The translations under genes and the position numbers were made by a program. DNA of 64,000 nt from contig NZ_JAAGWH010000013.1 in NCBI RefSeq assembly GCF_010682105.1, positions 124,001 through 188,000 on the forward strand. Reading direction: 5' to 3'. The notes below the pieces were generated by a model. It ran no database searches. It saw only the letters and a program-made list of their open reading frames with translations, and had not been told where the DNA came from. The stretch comes from Modestobacter muralis (GTDB lineage Bacteria > Actinomycetota > Actinomycetes > Mycobacteriales > Geodermatophilaceae). Below, piece after piece: positions 22,815-31,368 of this stretch. How positions within the stretch are numbered: the stretch's first letter is position 1; every line of letters begins with the position of its first letter.

Positions 22815-23726
22815 GTGCTGCTGACCGCTGCCCCGACGGCCCTGGCCGAGGTGGAGTGGACCGCGCGGGAGGCTGCGCACCAGCGGCGGATGGACACCTG
22901 GGTCGCCCCGCACGCCGAGCGCCGCCGCACCGGCGTCGCCCACCCGGTGCTGGACTTCCTCTTCACCTACTACTCCGAGACGCCGGGCCGGCTGCGGCGC
23001 TGGCACCCCGGCGTGGGCGCCGTCCTGCTCGGTGACGCCGCGCGCGAGCGGCTGACCTGGCCGCTCTACGCGGAGGTCGACGTGCGGGGGGCCGACGGTG
23101 GGGTGGTCCGCGGCGTCGGGCTCGACGTGCCGGCGTTCCTGGCCAAGCGGCGGGCCGCGGCCGGGTGGGTCGAGGGCCTGCTGGGCGCCACGGCGGGCCG
23201 GGCCGGGCAGTTCGGCTGCTTCGGCATGCACGAGTGGGCGATGCTCTACCGCCCCGAGGACGGCGAGGTGCGCCACGCGCTGCCGTTGCGGCTGGGCCAG
23301 GCGGGCACCGACGCCGTCGTCGAGGCGCACAAGGTGCAGTGCAGCCACATCGACGCGTTCCGCTTCTTCACCCGGGCCGGCGTCCCGCGCAACACCCTGC
23401 GCCCCACCCGCGACACCCAGCAGGACCTGGAGCAGCCCGGCTGCCTGCACGCCACGATGGACCTCTACAAGTGGGCGTACAAGCTCAGCCCGGCCACCCC
23501 CGGCGAGCTGCTGGCCGACTGCTTCGCGCTGGCCGCCGACGTCCGCGAGCTGGACATGCGGGCCTCCCCCTACGACCTCACCGCCCACGGATACGCCCCC
23601 GTCGCCGTGGAGACGCCGGAGGGCAAGGCGGCCTACGTCGCGGCCCAACGCGGGTTCGCCGCCCGCGGCGCCGTCCTGCGGGAGCGGCTGCTGGCCGTCT
23701 GCCGCGACCTGCTCGACGCCGGCTGA
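22815..23726 (+). CDS. Conserved actinobacterial protein, in some databases named 3-methyladenine DNA glycosylase
   Basis: 303 residues. Conserved blocks: HPVLDFLFTYYSETPGRLRRWHPG, GQFGCFGMHEWAMLYR, HKVQCSHIDAFRFFTRAGVPRNTLRPTRDTQQDLEQPGCLHATMDLYKW and SPYDL. The His/Asp-rich blocks look like an active site. I recall homologues labelled 3-methyladenine DNA glycosylase, but no helix-hairpin-helix or classic glycosylase motif is visible, so the activity is doubtful. GTG start. Followed closely by the tyrosine phosphatase. Confidence 0.6.
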   Translation: MLLTAAPTALAEVEWTAREAAHQRRMDTWVAPHAERRRTGVAHPVLDFLFTYYSETPGRLRRWHPGVGAVLLGDAARERLTWPLYAEVDVRGADGGVVRGVGLDVPAFLAKRRAAAGWVEGLLGATAGRAGQFGCFGMHEWAMLYRPEDGEVRHALPLRLGQAGTDAVVEAHKVQCSHIDAFRFFTRAGVPRNTLRPTRDTQQDLEQPGCLHATMDLYKWAYKLSPATPGELLADCFALAADVRELDMRASPYDLTAHGYAPVAVETPEGKAAYVAAQRGFAARGAVLRERLLAVCRDLLDAG

Positions 23727-23744
23727 GGCCCTACGGTCGCAGAG

Positions 23745-24569
23745 GTGAGCACCGACCGCTGGCTGCACCTCGACGGCACCGCCAACACCCGTGACCTGGG
23801 CGGCCTGCCCACCACCGACGGCGGGACGACGGCGTCCGGGCGGGTGCTGCGCAGCGACAACCTGCAGGACCTCAGCCCCGCCGACGTGCACCGGCTGGTG
23901 GCGGAGATCGGCCTGACCGAGGTGGTCGACCTGCGCACCACCGCGGAGATCCTGCTGGAGGGCCGCGGCCCGCTGCGGGACGTCGCCTCGGTGACCCACC
24001 GCCACGTCGGCCTGCTCCCCGAGCGCGGGCTGCGCACCGACGTGTTCGCCGCCGAGGTCGACGACGACGAGCTGCGGGCGCAGCTGCCCGCCGGCTGGGG
24101 CGAGTCGGTGCTGCCGCGCCAGGTGGGCCCGGGCGAGGAGGCCGAGCCACCCGCCGTCCGCTCCTACCTCGGTTACCTCACCGACAGCCCCGACCAGGTC
24201 GTGGGTGCGCTGCGGGCACTGGCCACCGGCGGGCCCGGCGCGGCGGTGGTGCACTGCGCCGCGGGCAAGGACCGCACCGGCGTCGTCTGCGCGCTGGCCC
24301 TGGCGGTGGCCGGGGTGGACAGCGAGACGATCGTCGCCGACTACGCGCTGACCGCGCAGGTCATCGACGCGATCGTGGCGCGGCTGGCCGCCACCGACAC
24401 CTACGCCGAGGACATGGCCCGCCCCGTCGAGCACCACACCCCGCGGGCGGACACGATGCGCCGGGTGCTGGCGCTGGTCGACCAGCGCTGGGGTGGCCCG
24501 CTGGCCTGGCTGGAGCAGCACGGCTTCGGCGCCGACGACCAGGTCGCCCTCCGCGCCCGCCTGCGCTGA
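23745..24569 (+). CDS. Protein tyrosine/serine phosphatase (MptpB type)
   Basis: 274 residues. N-terminal ANTRDLGGLPT and VLRSDNLQDLSPADVHRL, then VVDLRTTAEI, and the P-loop HCAAGKDRTG with the catalytic Cys at about residue 171 and the Arg six residues later. The GKDRTG form is that of the atypical MptpB-like family, which also acts on phosphoinositides. Likely cytosolic. The gene is 18 bp downstream of the preceding one, so co-transcription is likely. Confidence 0.88.
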   Translation: MSTDRWLHLDGTANTRDLGGLPTTDGGTTASGRVLRSDNLQDLSPADVHRLVAEIGLTEVVDLRTTAEILLEGRGPLRDVASVTHRHVGLLPERGLRTDVFAAEVDDDELRAQLPAGWGESVLPRQVGPGEEAEPPAVRSYLGYLTDSPDQVVGALRALATGGPGAAVVHCAAGKDRTGVVCALALAVAGVDSETIVADYALTAQVIDAIVARLAATDTYAEDMARPVEHHTPRADTMRRVLALVDQRWGGPLAWLEQHGFGADDQVALRARLR

Positions 24570-24589
24570 GCAGGGCCCGGACAGCAGAG

Positions 24590-24619
24590 GACCCCGGCTC
24601 CCGCTGGGAGTCCGGGGTC
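24590..24619 (+). terminator. Hairpin terminator
   Basis: GACCCCGG (24590-24597) pairs with CCGGGGTC (24612-24619); the inner CTCCC and GGGAG also pair. It lies 20 bp after the phosphatase stop. Confidence 0.6.
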
Positions 24620-24662
24620 GCGGTGCGTTGCTGAGCTCACCCTCCGCCGGAGGGCGGCGGCG

Positions 24663-24818
24663 TCAGCGCAGGATGTTGGTGAACTGGGTGCTGTTCGCCA
24701 TGGTCAGCAGCTCGTCCCGCATCGCGGGGCTGCTCGTGCGTGCGACGGCCTGGTCCAGGGCGCGGCGCGTACGCGACGCCTGCCGACGCTGACGCCAGCT
24801 GGAGGTCACGCTGCTCAT
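24663..24818 (-). CDS. Small basic conserved protein (51 residues)
   Basis: The frame reads MSSVTSSWRQRRQASRTRRALDQ at the start and ends ELLTMANSTQFTNILR. An AAGG ribosome site lies seven bases before the ATG, a well-formed promoter lies upstream at 24850-24878, and a CCCTCC/GGAGGG hairpin follows at 24640-24654. The protein is amphipathic, basic at the front and helical. It has its own transcription unit, facing the phosphatase gene. Function unknown. Confidence 0.65.
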   Translation of the reverse strand: MSSVTSSWRQRRQASRTRRALDQAVARTSSPAMRDELLTMANSTQFTNILR

Positions 24819-24849
24819 GTCACTGCCTTCTTCCGGTGGTCCCGAGTGG

Positions 24850-24878
24850 TTGTTACGCCTGTATTAAAGCAGGCGCAA
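24850..24878 (-). promoter_or_regulatory. Promoter with inverted repeat filling the spacer
   Basis: On the minus strand TTGCGC (24873-24878) and TAACAA (24850-24855) are 17 bp apart. The spacer and the edge of the -35 box form the inverted repeat CGCCTG-8 nt-CAGGCG (24856-24875). The 51-residue gene starts about 30 bp downstream. A protein bound to this repeat would block the promoter. Confidence 0.4.
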
Positions 24879-25012
24879 CGGCTTCTATTCCATCGGATCG
24901 CAGGGTGTGTCGCTCAACTCCCCGACGTATCCGTCATCCGAAGGGGTGACGAGCCGTCGATCCTTCACCCGCCGGACACCTGCGCCGCCCGCCGGTCACC
25001 GGCACGACGTAC

Positions 25013-25050
25013 GAGAGCCCCGCCGGTCTCCATCGACCGGCGGGGCTCTC
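25013..25050 (-). terminator. Hairpin terminator of ptsI
   Basis: Perfect 15-bp stem: GAGAGCCCCGCCGGT (25013-25027) against 25036-25050, 8-nt loop, about 60 bp past the ptsI stop. Confidence 0.7.
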
Positions 25051-25107
25051 TGCTGGAGCGGGCTCACCCAGGGTGGCCACCGGCACGGGGCCGGCGGCGG
25101 GGCGGGC

Positions 25108-26820
25108 TCAGGAGCCGGCGAGCGCCTCCCGGGCCGCGGTCCGTGCGGACTGCGGGTCGGCCGCGGTCAGGGCGGCCTCGGCGGCCCGCTGACAGGCGGC
25201 CAGGTCCACGGTGGCGAGCCGGGCACCGACCCCGGCGATCGAGGGAGTCGCGCACGACAGCGAGCTGATCCCCATGCCGACGAGCACGCAGGCCAGCAGC
25301 GGGTCGGCCGCGGCCTCGCCGCAGACGCCGACCGGCTTGCCCACCCGCTGGCCGGCGGCGGCGGTGGCCGCCACGAGCGCCAGCAGGGCCGGCTGCCAGG
25401 GGTCGGTGAGGTCGGCCAGGTCGGCGCTCAGCCGGTCGGCGGCCAGCGTGTACTGCGAGAGGTCGTTGGTGCCGATGGACAGGAAGTCCAGGTGCTCGAG
25501 GAAGCGGTCGGCGAGCACCGCGACCGAGGGCACCTCGACCATGACCCCGGGCGTGAGCCCGCGCTCGCGCACCTGGGCGGCGAACTCCGCGGCCTCGGTC
25601 ACGGTGGCGACCATCGGGGCCATCACCCACGGGCTGGTCCCGGTCTCCCGGGCGGCCTGCGCGATGGCGTCGAGCTGCCGGACGAGCATCCCGGGGTCGC
25701 GACGGGCGGTGCGCAGCCCGCGCACGCCCAGCGCGGGGTTGGCCTCGTCCGGCGGGGTGGCGAAGGGCAGCGGCTTGTCGGAGCCGGCGTCCAGCGTGCG
25801 GACCACGACCTTGCCGTCGGGGAAGGCGGCCAGGACACCGGCGTAGATCTCGACCTGGTCGGACACCGAGGGCTCCTCGGTGCGACCGAAGAACGCCAGC
25901 TCGGTGCGCAGCAGCCCGACCCCCTCGGCCGCCGCCGCGGCGGCGCCGCGCGCCCCGGCGCCGTCCTGGACGTTGGCCAGCACCTGGACCGGGTGGCCGT
26001 CGCGGGTCGCGCCCGGACCGCGGTACTCCGCCAGCGCGAGGGCGGCGGTCTGCGCGGCCGCCACCTGCTGCTGCGCCTCCGCCGGGTCGGGGTCGACGGT
26101 GACGGTGCCGTGGTCGCCGTCGACCAGCACCAGCGCGCCCTCCGGGACGTCGTCCAGACCGCCGACGGCGACGACGCACGGGAGCCCGAGCTGCCGGGCG
26201 ATGATCGCGGTGTGGCTGGTCGCGCCGCCGAAGCGGGTGGCCAGCGCGATGATCCGGGTCGGGTCGAGCCCGGCGGTGTCGGCGGGGGCCAGGTCGTCGG
26301 CCAGCAGCACCGACGGCGTCTCCGGCGAGGGCACCCCGGGCTCCCCCTGGCCGGTCAGCTCGGCCACGATGCGGTCGCGGATGTCCCGCACGTCGGTGGC
26401 CCGCTCGGCCATGACGCCGCCCAGCCCGGAGAAGAGCTCGACGAACTGCTCGGCCGCGCCCACGGTGGCGACCTCCGCGGTGGCCCCGGTGAGGATCCGC
26501 TGCTCGACGGTCGACAGCAGGCCGCGGTCGCGCGCCAGCTGGGCGGTGGTGTTGAGGACCTCGGCGCTCACCCCGGTGGCGGCGGCGGCACGCTCGGCGA
26601 GCCGCTCCGCGACCGCCCCGGCCGCTGCCGTGAAGCGCTCCCGCTCGGCGGCACGGTCGGCCTCCGCCACCTCGGGCCCCGGCGTGGCCGGCAGCTCGAC
26701 GGAGCCGACGGGGCGCACGACCGGGCCGACGGCGACCCCGGGGACCACGGGGGTCCCGGTCAGCACGGTCGGGCCACCGAGCTCCGGCCCGGCGGTCGCG
26801 GTGGAGGAGAGGGACGACAT
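25108..26820 (-). CDS. ptsI: Phosphoenolpyruvate-protein phosphotransferase (PTS enzyme I)
   Basis: 570 residues, the standard length. Phosphorylated His at residue 203 in GGATSHTAIIARQLGLP; PEP-binding segments VVVRTLDAGSDKPLP, SIGTNDLSQYTLAADR and GVCGEAAADP. It passes phosphate from PEP to HPr to start sugar uptake. The ATG at 26820 has GAGG six bases upstream. The gene diverges from the fruR-fruK-fruA-ptsH operon, so both halves of the PTS share one regulatory region. Confidence 0.95.
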   Translation of the reverse strand: MSSLSSTATAGPELGGPTVLTGTPVVPGVAVGPVVRPVGSVELPATPGPEVAEADRAAERERFTAAAGAVAERLAERAAAATGVSAEVLNTTAQLARDRGLLSTVEQRILTGATAEVATVGAAEQFVELFSGLGGVMAERATDVRDIRDRIVAELTGQGEPGVPSPETPSVLLADDLAPADTAGLDPTRIIALATRFGGATSHTAIIARQLGLPCVVAVGGLDDVPEGALVLVDGDHGTVTVDPDPAEAQQQVAAAQTAALALAEYRGPGATRDGHPVQVLANVQDGAGARGAAAAAAEGVGLLRTELAFFGRTEEPSVSDQVEIYAGVLAAFPDGKVVVRTLDAGSDKPLPFATPPDEANPALGVRGLRTARRDPGMLVRQLDAIAQAARETGTSPWVMAPMVATVTEAAEFAAQVRERGLTPGVMVEVPSVAVLADRFLEHLDFLSIGTNDLSQYTLAADRLSADLADLTDPWQPALLALVAATAAAGQRVGKPVGVCGEAAADPLLACVLVGMGISSLSCATPSIAGVGARLATVDLAACQRAAEAALTAADPQSARTAAREALAGS

Positions 26821-26918
26821 CGGGACCTCGCGTTCGAGTAGGGGCCAGGGGGGCGAGCTGCCGCGGCGGGACACGCTCCCGGCGGACCCCCGGGCCTGCT
26901 GGTGACCAGGCTCACGTG

Positions 26919-26953
26919 CAAGTCTTGACTTGTCAATCGATCGCAGATAAAAC
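26919..26953 (+). promoter_or_regulatory. Promoter of the fructose PTS operon with overlapping palindromes
   Basis: TTGACT (26925-26930) and TAAAAC (26948-26953) are separated by 17 bp, a strong match to the main sigma-factor consensus in a GC-rich setting. CAAGTC-TT-GACTTG (26919-26932) is a perfect palindrome over the -35 box, and TTGAC-TT-GTCAA (26925-26936) overlaps it. The adjacent DeoR-type regulator is the natural binder. The intergenic region also serves divergent ptsI. Confidence 0.6.
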
Positions 26954-27058
26954 AACGGACAACCAGCCTCAAGACAACATGATCGGGCATGTCCCGGGCA
27001 CGCGTCCGCACCCATCCCACCAGCCGACCTCATCACCACACCACCCGGGAAGGTGTCC

Positions 27059-27826
27059 GTGTACGCAGAGGAACGCCAGCAGGCCATCGTCGGGCTGGTG
27101 ACCCAGCGCGGCCGGGTCGCGGTCACCGCGGTCGCCGAGCGCTTCGGGGTGACCACCGAGACGGTGCGCCGCGACCTCGCCGTCCTCGAGCAGGTCGGCA
27201 TGCTCCGCCGCGTGCACGGGGGCGCGGTCCCCATCGGCGCGCTGACCGTCGTCGAGCCCGGGCTCGGCGAGCGCCGCAACACCCGCACCGACGCCAAGCG
27301 CCGGATCGCGGCCTGCGCGCTGCAGTTCGTCCCCGGCGGGCACGGCAGCCTGGTCCTGGACGGCGGCAGCACCACCGCCGCGCTGGCCGAGGTGCTGCCC
27401 GGTGACCGCGACCTGCTCGCCGTCACCAACTCGGTGCCGATCGGCGCCCGGCTGGCCGGGGTCGCCGGCATCTCCCTGCACCTGCTGGGCGGCCGGGTCC
27501 GCGGCGTCACCCAGTCAGCGGTCGGCGAGTCCACCGTCCACGCGCTCGCCGACCTGCGCGCCGACGTGGTCTTCCTGGGCACCAACGGGATCAGCGCCCA
27601 GCACGGCTGCTCGACCCCCGACGAGGCCGAGGCGTCGGTGAAGCGCGCCATGACCCGGGCCGGCCAGCGGGTGGTCGTCCTGGCCGACAGCAGCAAGCTC
27701 GGCCGCGAGCACCTGGTGCGGTTCGCCGGGCTGGAGGAGATCGACGTGCTGGTCACCGACGACGAGGCCGACCCCTCCGTCGTCGCCGACCTCGAGGCGC
27801 AGGGGATCGAGGTGCTGCAGGCATGA
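27059..27826 (+). CDS. fruR: DeoR-family regulator of fructose utilisation
   Basis: 255 residues. DeoR HTH at the front (YAEERQQAIVGLVTQRGRVAVTAVAERFGVTTETVRRDLAVLEQVGMLRRVHGGA) and the sugar-phosphate-sensing domain DGGSTTAALAEVLP, VTNSVPIGARLA, FLGTNGIS. The GTG at 27059 is favoured because homologues begin at this point and GGAAGG lies just upstream; a GTG at 27053 adds two residues. It overlaps fruK by four bases. It likely responds to fructose 1-phosphate and binds the palindromes over its own promoter. Confidence 0.88.
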   Translation: MYAEERQQAIVGLVTQRGRVAVTAVAERFGVTTETVRRDLAVLEQVGMLRRVHGGAVPIGALTVVEPGLGERRNTRTDAKRRIAACALQFVPGGHGSLVLDGGSTTAALAEVLPGDRDLLAVTNSVPIGARLAGVAGISLHLLGGRVRGVTQSAVGESTVHALADLRADVVFLGTNGISAQHGCSTPDEAEASVKRAMTRAGQRVVVLADSSKLGREHLVRFAGLEEIDVLVTDDEADPSVVADLEAQGIEVLQA

Positions 27827-28788
27827 CGACCTCCCCCGGCCCGCAGGTGGTCACGCTGACCGCCAACCCGAGCCTCGACCGCACGCTCACCCTGCCCGGC
27901 CCGCTGCACCGCGGCGGCGTGGCCCGGCTCGCCCCCAGCACCACCGAGCCCGGCGGCAAGGGCGTCAACGTGGCCCGCGCGGTCGCCGCGGCCGGCGTCG
28001 ACGTCCTGGCCGTGCTGCCGGCGGCGGCCGACGACCCGTTCGTGCGGGCGCTCACCGCGATCGGGCTGCCCCCGGCCGTCGTCCCGGTGCCCTCGCCGGT
28101 GCGCACCAACTACACGCTCACCGAGCCCGACGGCACCACCACCAAGCTCAACGAGCCCGGCGCCGCCCTGGACGACGACGTCCGCGCGGCGCTGGGCTCG
28201 TTGTTGACCACCGCCGCCGGCAGCGCACGCTGGGTGGCGCTGTCCGGCTCGTTGCCCACGGGCACCCCGGTCGACTGGTACGCCCAGCTGGTGCGCCAGC
28301 TGCGGGCCACCGGCGTCCGGATCGCCGTGGACACCTCCGAGGCGCCGCTGCTCGCGCTGCTGGCGGCCGGCCCCGAGGCGGCCCCGGACCTGGTCAAGCC
28401 CAACACCGAGGAGCTGGCGCAGCTGGCCGGCACCACCGAGGCCGCCCTGCTCGCCGACCCCGCCGCCGTCCGGGCCGCCGTCGACGACCTGCACCGCCGC
28501 GGGGTCGCCGAGGTGCTGCTCACGCTGGGGGCCGACGGCGCGATGCTGTCCACGGCCGCCGGGTGCTGGTCGGCCGCGCCGCCACCGACGACGGTGCGCA
28601 GCACGGTCGGGGCCGGGGACTCCAGCCTCGCCGGCTACGTGCTCGCCGACCTGGCCGGCGCCCCGCCGGAGGAGCGGCTGGCCACCGCGGTCGCCTACGG
28701 CTCGGCCGCCGCAGGGCTGCCCGGCTCCGCCGTCCCCCGCCCCGACCAGGCCGACCCCGGCGCCGTGTCCGTCCAGCCGACCGCCTGA
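27823..28788 (+). CDS. fruK: 1-phosphofructokinase
   Basis: 321 residues. PfkB family of the tagatose/fructose-1-P kinase branch: LTANPSLDRTLTL, GGKGVNVARAVAAAGVDV, LKPNTEEL-like VKPNTEEL and STVGAGDSSLAGY at the ATP/base site. It converts fructose 1-phosphate made by FruA into fructose 1,6-bisphosphate. The start overlaps the fruR stop (ATGA). Confidence 0.93.
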   Translation: MTTSPGPQVVTLTANPSLDRTLTLPGPLHRGGVARLAPSTTEPGGKGVNVARAVAAAGVDVLAVLPAAADDPFVRALTAIGLPPAVVPVPSPVRTNYTLTEPDGTTTKLNEPGAALDDDVRAALGSLLTTAAGSARWVALSGSLPTGTPVDWYAQLVRQLRATGVRIAVDTSEAPLLALLAAGPEAAPDLVKPNTEELAQLAGTTEAALLADPAAVRAAVDDLHRRGVAEVLLTLGADGAMLSTAAGCWSAAPPPTTVRSTVGAGDSSLAGYVLADLAGAPPEERLATAVAYGSAAAGLPGSAVPRPDQADPGAVSVQPTA

Positions 28789-28857
28789 GCCGGGAGCACA
28801 CTCGGTCCAGCACGTCCTGTCCACCAGCTCAGCGCCGAGCTCCCGGAGGTACGTCCG

Positions 28858-30990
28858 ATGTCCACGCTCATCACGACCGACCTGGTGGCGCTCGACGCCG
28901 ACCTGGGCACCGACAAGGCCGCGGTCGTGCACCGGCTGGCCGCGCTCGTCGCCGGGGCCGGCCGGGCCACCGGCGCGGACGCCCTGGCCCAGGACGCGCT
29001 GGCCCGGGAGGCGAAGGCCCCCACCGGGCTGGCCGGGGGCATCGCCATCCCGCACTGCCGGTCCGCGGCGGTCACGCAGGCCTCGCTGGCCTTCGCCCGG
29101 CTGGCGCCGCGGGTCGACTTCGGTGCACCTGACGGGCCCGCGGACCTGGTCTTCCTGATCGCCGCCCCCGAGCACGGCGACGCCGACCACCTGACCCTGC
29201 TCACCGCGCTGGCCCGGGCGCTCGTCCGGCCGGAGTTCGTCGCCTCGCTGCGGGCCGCGCGCACAGCGGCCGAGGTGGTCGGCCTGGTCGAGGAGGTGGT
29301 CTCCCCGACTCCGGCGCCCGCCGTTGCCGGGGCCGGCACCGGGGCGGGGGCCACCGCGACGACGTCCGGCGCCACCCCGCCGACCGCGACCGGCACCAGC
29401 AGCGCCCGCAGCCTGGTCGCGGTCAGCGCCTGCCCGACCGGCATCGCGCACACCTACATGGCCGCCGACAAGCTCGCCGCCGCGGCGAAGGAGATGGGCG
29501 TCGACCTGCAGGTGGAGACGCAGGGCTCGTCCGGCTCCACCCCGCTGGACCCCGGCGTGATCAGCCGGGCCGGCGCGGTCATCTTCGCCGTCGACGTGGG
29601 CGTCCGGGACCGGGACCGGTTCGCCGGCAAGCCGCTGGTCCAGTCGGGCACCAAGCGCGCGATGAACGAGCCCGAGGTGATGATCCGCGAGGCGCTCGCG
29701 GCCGCCGACGACCCGGACGCCCGGCGGGTGCCCGGCGCCGCCGGCGACGGCGGGCGGTCCGCCGACACCGGCGACCGCCCCGGCACCGGCTCGGAGGTCC
29801 GCCGCTGGCTGCTCACCGGGGTCAGCTACATGATCCCGTTCGTGGCCGCCGGCGGCCTGCTCATCGCGCTGGGCTTCCTGCTCGGCGGGTACCGGATCGT
29901 CACCGGCAACCCCGCCTCGGCGGCCGGCCAGAGCTACGCGCTGAGCTGGGCGCTGGACAACAGCTTCCTGGACCTGCCCGGTGGAGCGGAGGGTGAGGGG
30001 CTCTACGACGGGTTCCGGGGCTACCTCGGGGCGCTGTGCACGGTGCTCGGCCAGGCCGCGTTCGGGTTCCTCGTCCCGGCGCTGGCCGGCTACATCGCCT
30101 ACGCGATCGCCGACCGCCCCGGCATCGTCCCCGGCTTCGTCGTCGGCGCGGTCTCGGTGACCATGGGCGCCGGGTTCCTCGGTGGCGTGGTCGGCGGCAT
30201 CATCGCCGGCTTCGCGGCACGGTGGATCGCCGGCTGGGCGTTGCCCGCGTTCGCCCGCGGGCTGCAGCCGGTGGTGATCATCCCGCTGCTGGCCACGTTG
30301 ATCTCCAGCGGCCTGATGGTCGCCCTGCTGGGCCAGCCGCTGGCCGCCGCGCTGACCGGGCTGGGGAACTTCCTCACCGGGCTGACCGGCGGCTCGATCG
30401 TCCTGCTGGGCGTGATCCTCGGTCTGATGATGTGCTTCGACCTCGGCGGGCCGGTGAACAAGGCGGCCTACGTCTTCGCCACCACCGGCATCGGCGTCGC
30501 CGAGCCGAGCCCGGCCAACCTGCAGATCATGGCCATGGTGATGGGCGCGGGGATGGTGCCGCCGCTGGCGATGGCGCTGTCGACGGCGGTCCGGTCCCGG
30601 CTGTACACCCCCGCGGAGCGGGACCAGGGCAAGGCCGCGTGGCTGCTCGGCGCCTCGTTCATCTCCGAGGGCGCCATCCCGTTCGCCGCCGCCGACCCGC
30701 TGCGCGTCATCCCCTCGATGATGCTCGGCGGTGCCACCACCGGCGCGCTCGTCGGCGTCTTCGGCACCGAGCTGCGGGCCCCGCACGGCGGCGTCTTCGT
30801 CTTCTTCGCCATGACGCAGGCGGTGCTCTTCGTCGTGGCGGTGCTGATCGGTGCGATCGTCGGCGGCCTGGCCGTCACCGTGGCCAAGAGCATCGGCCGG
30901 CAGAACGGCACCACCCCCGGGGCGGCGTCCGAGGCGGCCATGTCCGGGGCTGCGGCACCGGGTGGCGCTGCCGTGCGCGCGTCCTCCTGA
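28858..30990 (+). CDS. fruA: Fructose-specific PTS enzyme IIABC
   Basis: 710 residues with three fused domains. EIIA (about 1-145) has the phosphorylated H66 in GGIAIPHCRS; an Ala/Thr/Gly linker follows; EIIB (about 183-285) has Cys near residue 192 in SACPTGIAHTYMAADKL; EIIC (about 315-690) has about 9-10 membrane segments, with GGPVNKAAYVF typical of the fructose family. It imports fructose and phosphorylates it at C1. HPr is supplied by the next gene. Confidence 0.95.
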   Translation: MSTLITTDLVALDADLGTDKAAVVHRLAALVAGAGRATGADALAQDALAREAKAPTGLAGGIAIPHCRSAAVTQASLAFARLAPRVDFGAPDGPADLVFLIAAPEHGDADHLTLLTALARALVRPEFVASLRAARTAAEVVGLVEEVVSPTPAPAVAGAGTGAGATATTSGATPPTATGTSSARSLVAVSACPTGIAHTYMAADKLAAAAKEMGVDLQVETQGSSGSTPLDPGVISRAGAVIFAVDVGVRDRDRFAGKPLVQSGTKRAMNEPEVMIREALAAADDPDARRVPGAAGDGGRSADTGDRPGTGSEVRRWLLTGVSYMIPFVAAGGLLIALGFLLGGYRIVTGNPASAAGQSYALSWALDNSFLDLPGGAEGEGLYDGFRGYLGALCTVLGQAAFGFLVPALAGYIAYAIADRPGIVPGFVVGAVSVTMGAGFLGGVVGGIIAGFAARWIAGWALPAFARGLQPVVIIPLLATLISSGLMVALLGQPLAAALTGLGNFLTGLTGGSIVLLGVILGLMMCFDLGGPVNKAAYVFATTGIGVAEPSPANLQIMAMVMGAGMVPPLAMALSTAVRSRLYTPAERDQGKAAWLLGASFISEGAIPFAAADPLRVIPSMMLGGATTGALVGVFGTELRAPHGGVFVFFAMTQAVLFVVAVLIGAIVGGLAVTVAKSIGRQNGTTPGAASEAAMSGAAAPGGAAVRASS

Positions 30991-31032
30991 GACGATGATC
31001 GTCAGCCCGCCCCCTCCAGAAAGCAGGCATCG

Positions 31033-31293
31033 ATGCCCTCGAAGACCGTGACCGTCGGCTCCGCCGTCGGTCTGCACGCCCGCCCGGCCGCGCTGATCGC
31101 CGAGGCCGTCGGCCAGTCCGGCGTGCCCGTGACGCTGGCGACCCCCGGCGGCAACCCGGTCGACGCCGGCTCACCGCTGATGATCATGACGCTGGGCGCC
31201 AAGCAGGGCACCGACGTCGTGGTCAGCTCCGACGACGAGGCCGCACTGACCCGCATCGCCGACATGGTGGCCAGCGACCTCGACGCTGACTGA
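31033..31293 (+). CDS. ptsH: Phosphocarrier protein HPr
   Basis: 86 residues. Active-site H15 in SAVGLHARPAALIAEA. The region around residue 47 (DAGSPLMIMTLGAK) contains a Ser at the usual regulatory position. It carries phosphate from enzyme I to FruA. Last gene of the fructose operon; a perfect 14-bp hairpin follows. Confidence 0.95.
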   Translation: MPSKTVTVGSAVGLHARPAALIAEAVGQSGVPVTLATPGGNPVDAGSPLMIMTLGAKQGTDVVVSSDDEAALTRIADMVASDLDAD

Positions 31294-31300
31294 CCCCAGC

Positions 31301-31333
31301 CCCTGCCCCCACCGTCCTGCGGTGGGGGCAGGG
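31301..31333. terminator. Hairpin terminator between ptsH and the AGE epimerase gene
   Basis: Perfect 14-bp stem, CCCTGCCCCCACCG (31301-31314) against 31320-31333, 5-nt loop. It lies between convergent genes and can serve both. Confidence 0.7.
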
Positions 31334-31368
31334 CGGTGGCTCAGACGCGGGCCCGGCCGAGCGGACCG

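Noticed and set aside
25108-31077. Very long open minus-strand frame of nearly 2000 codons
   Set aside because: Only the part up to 26820 is ptsI. The rest is antisense to fruR, fruK, fruA and ptsH, and its composition is the usual high-GC frame shadow without domains.
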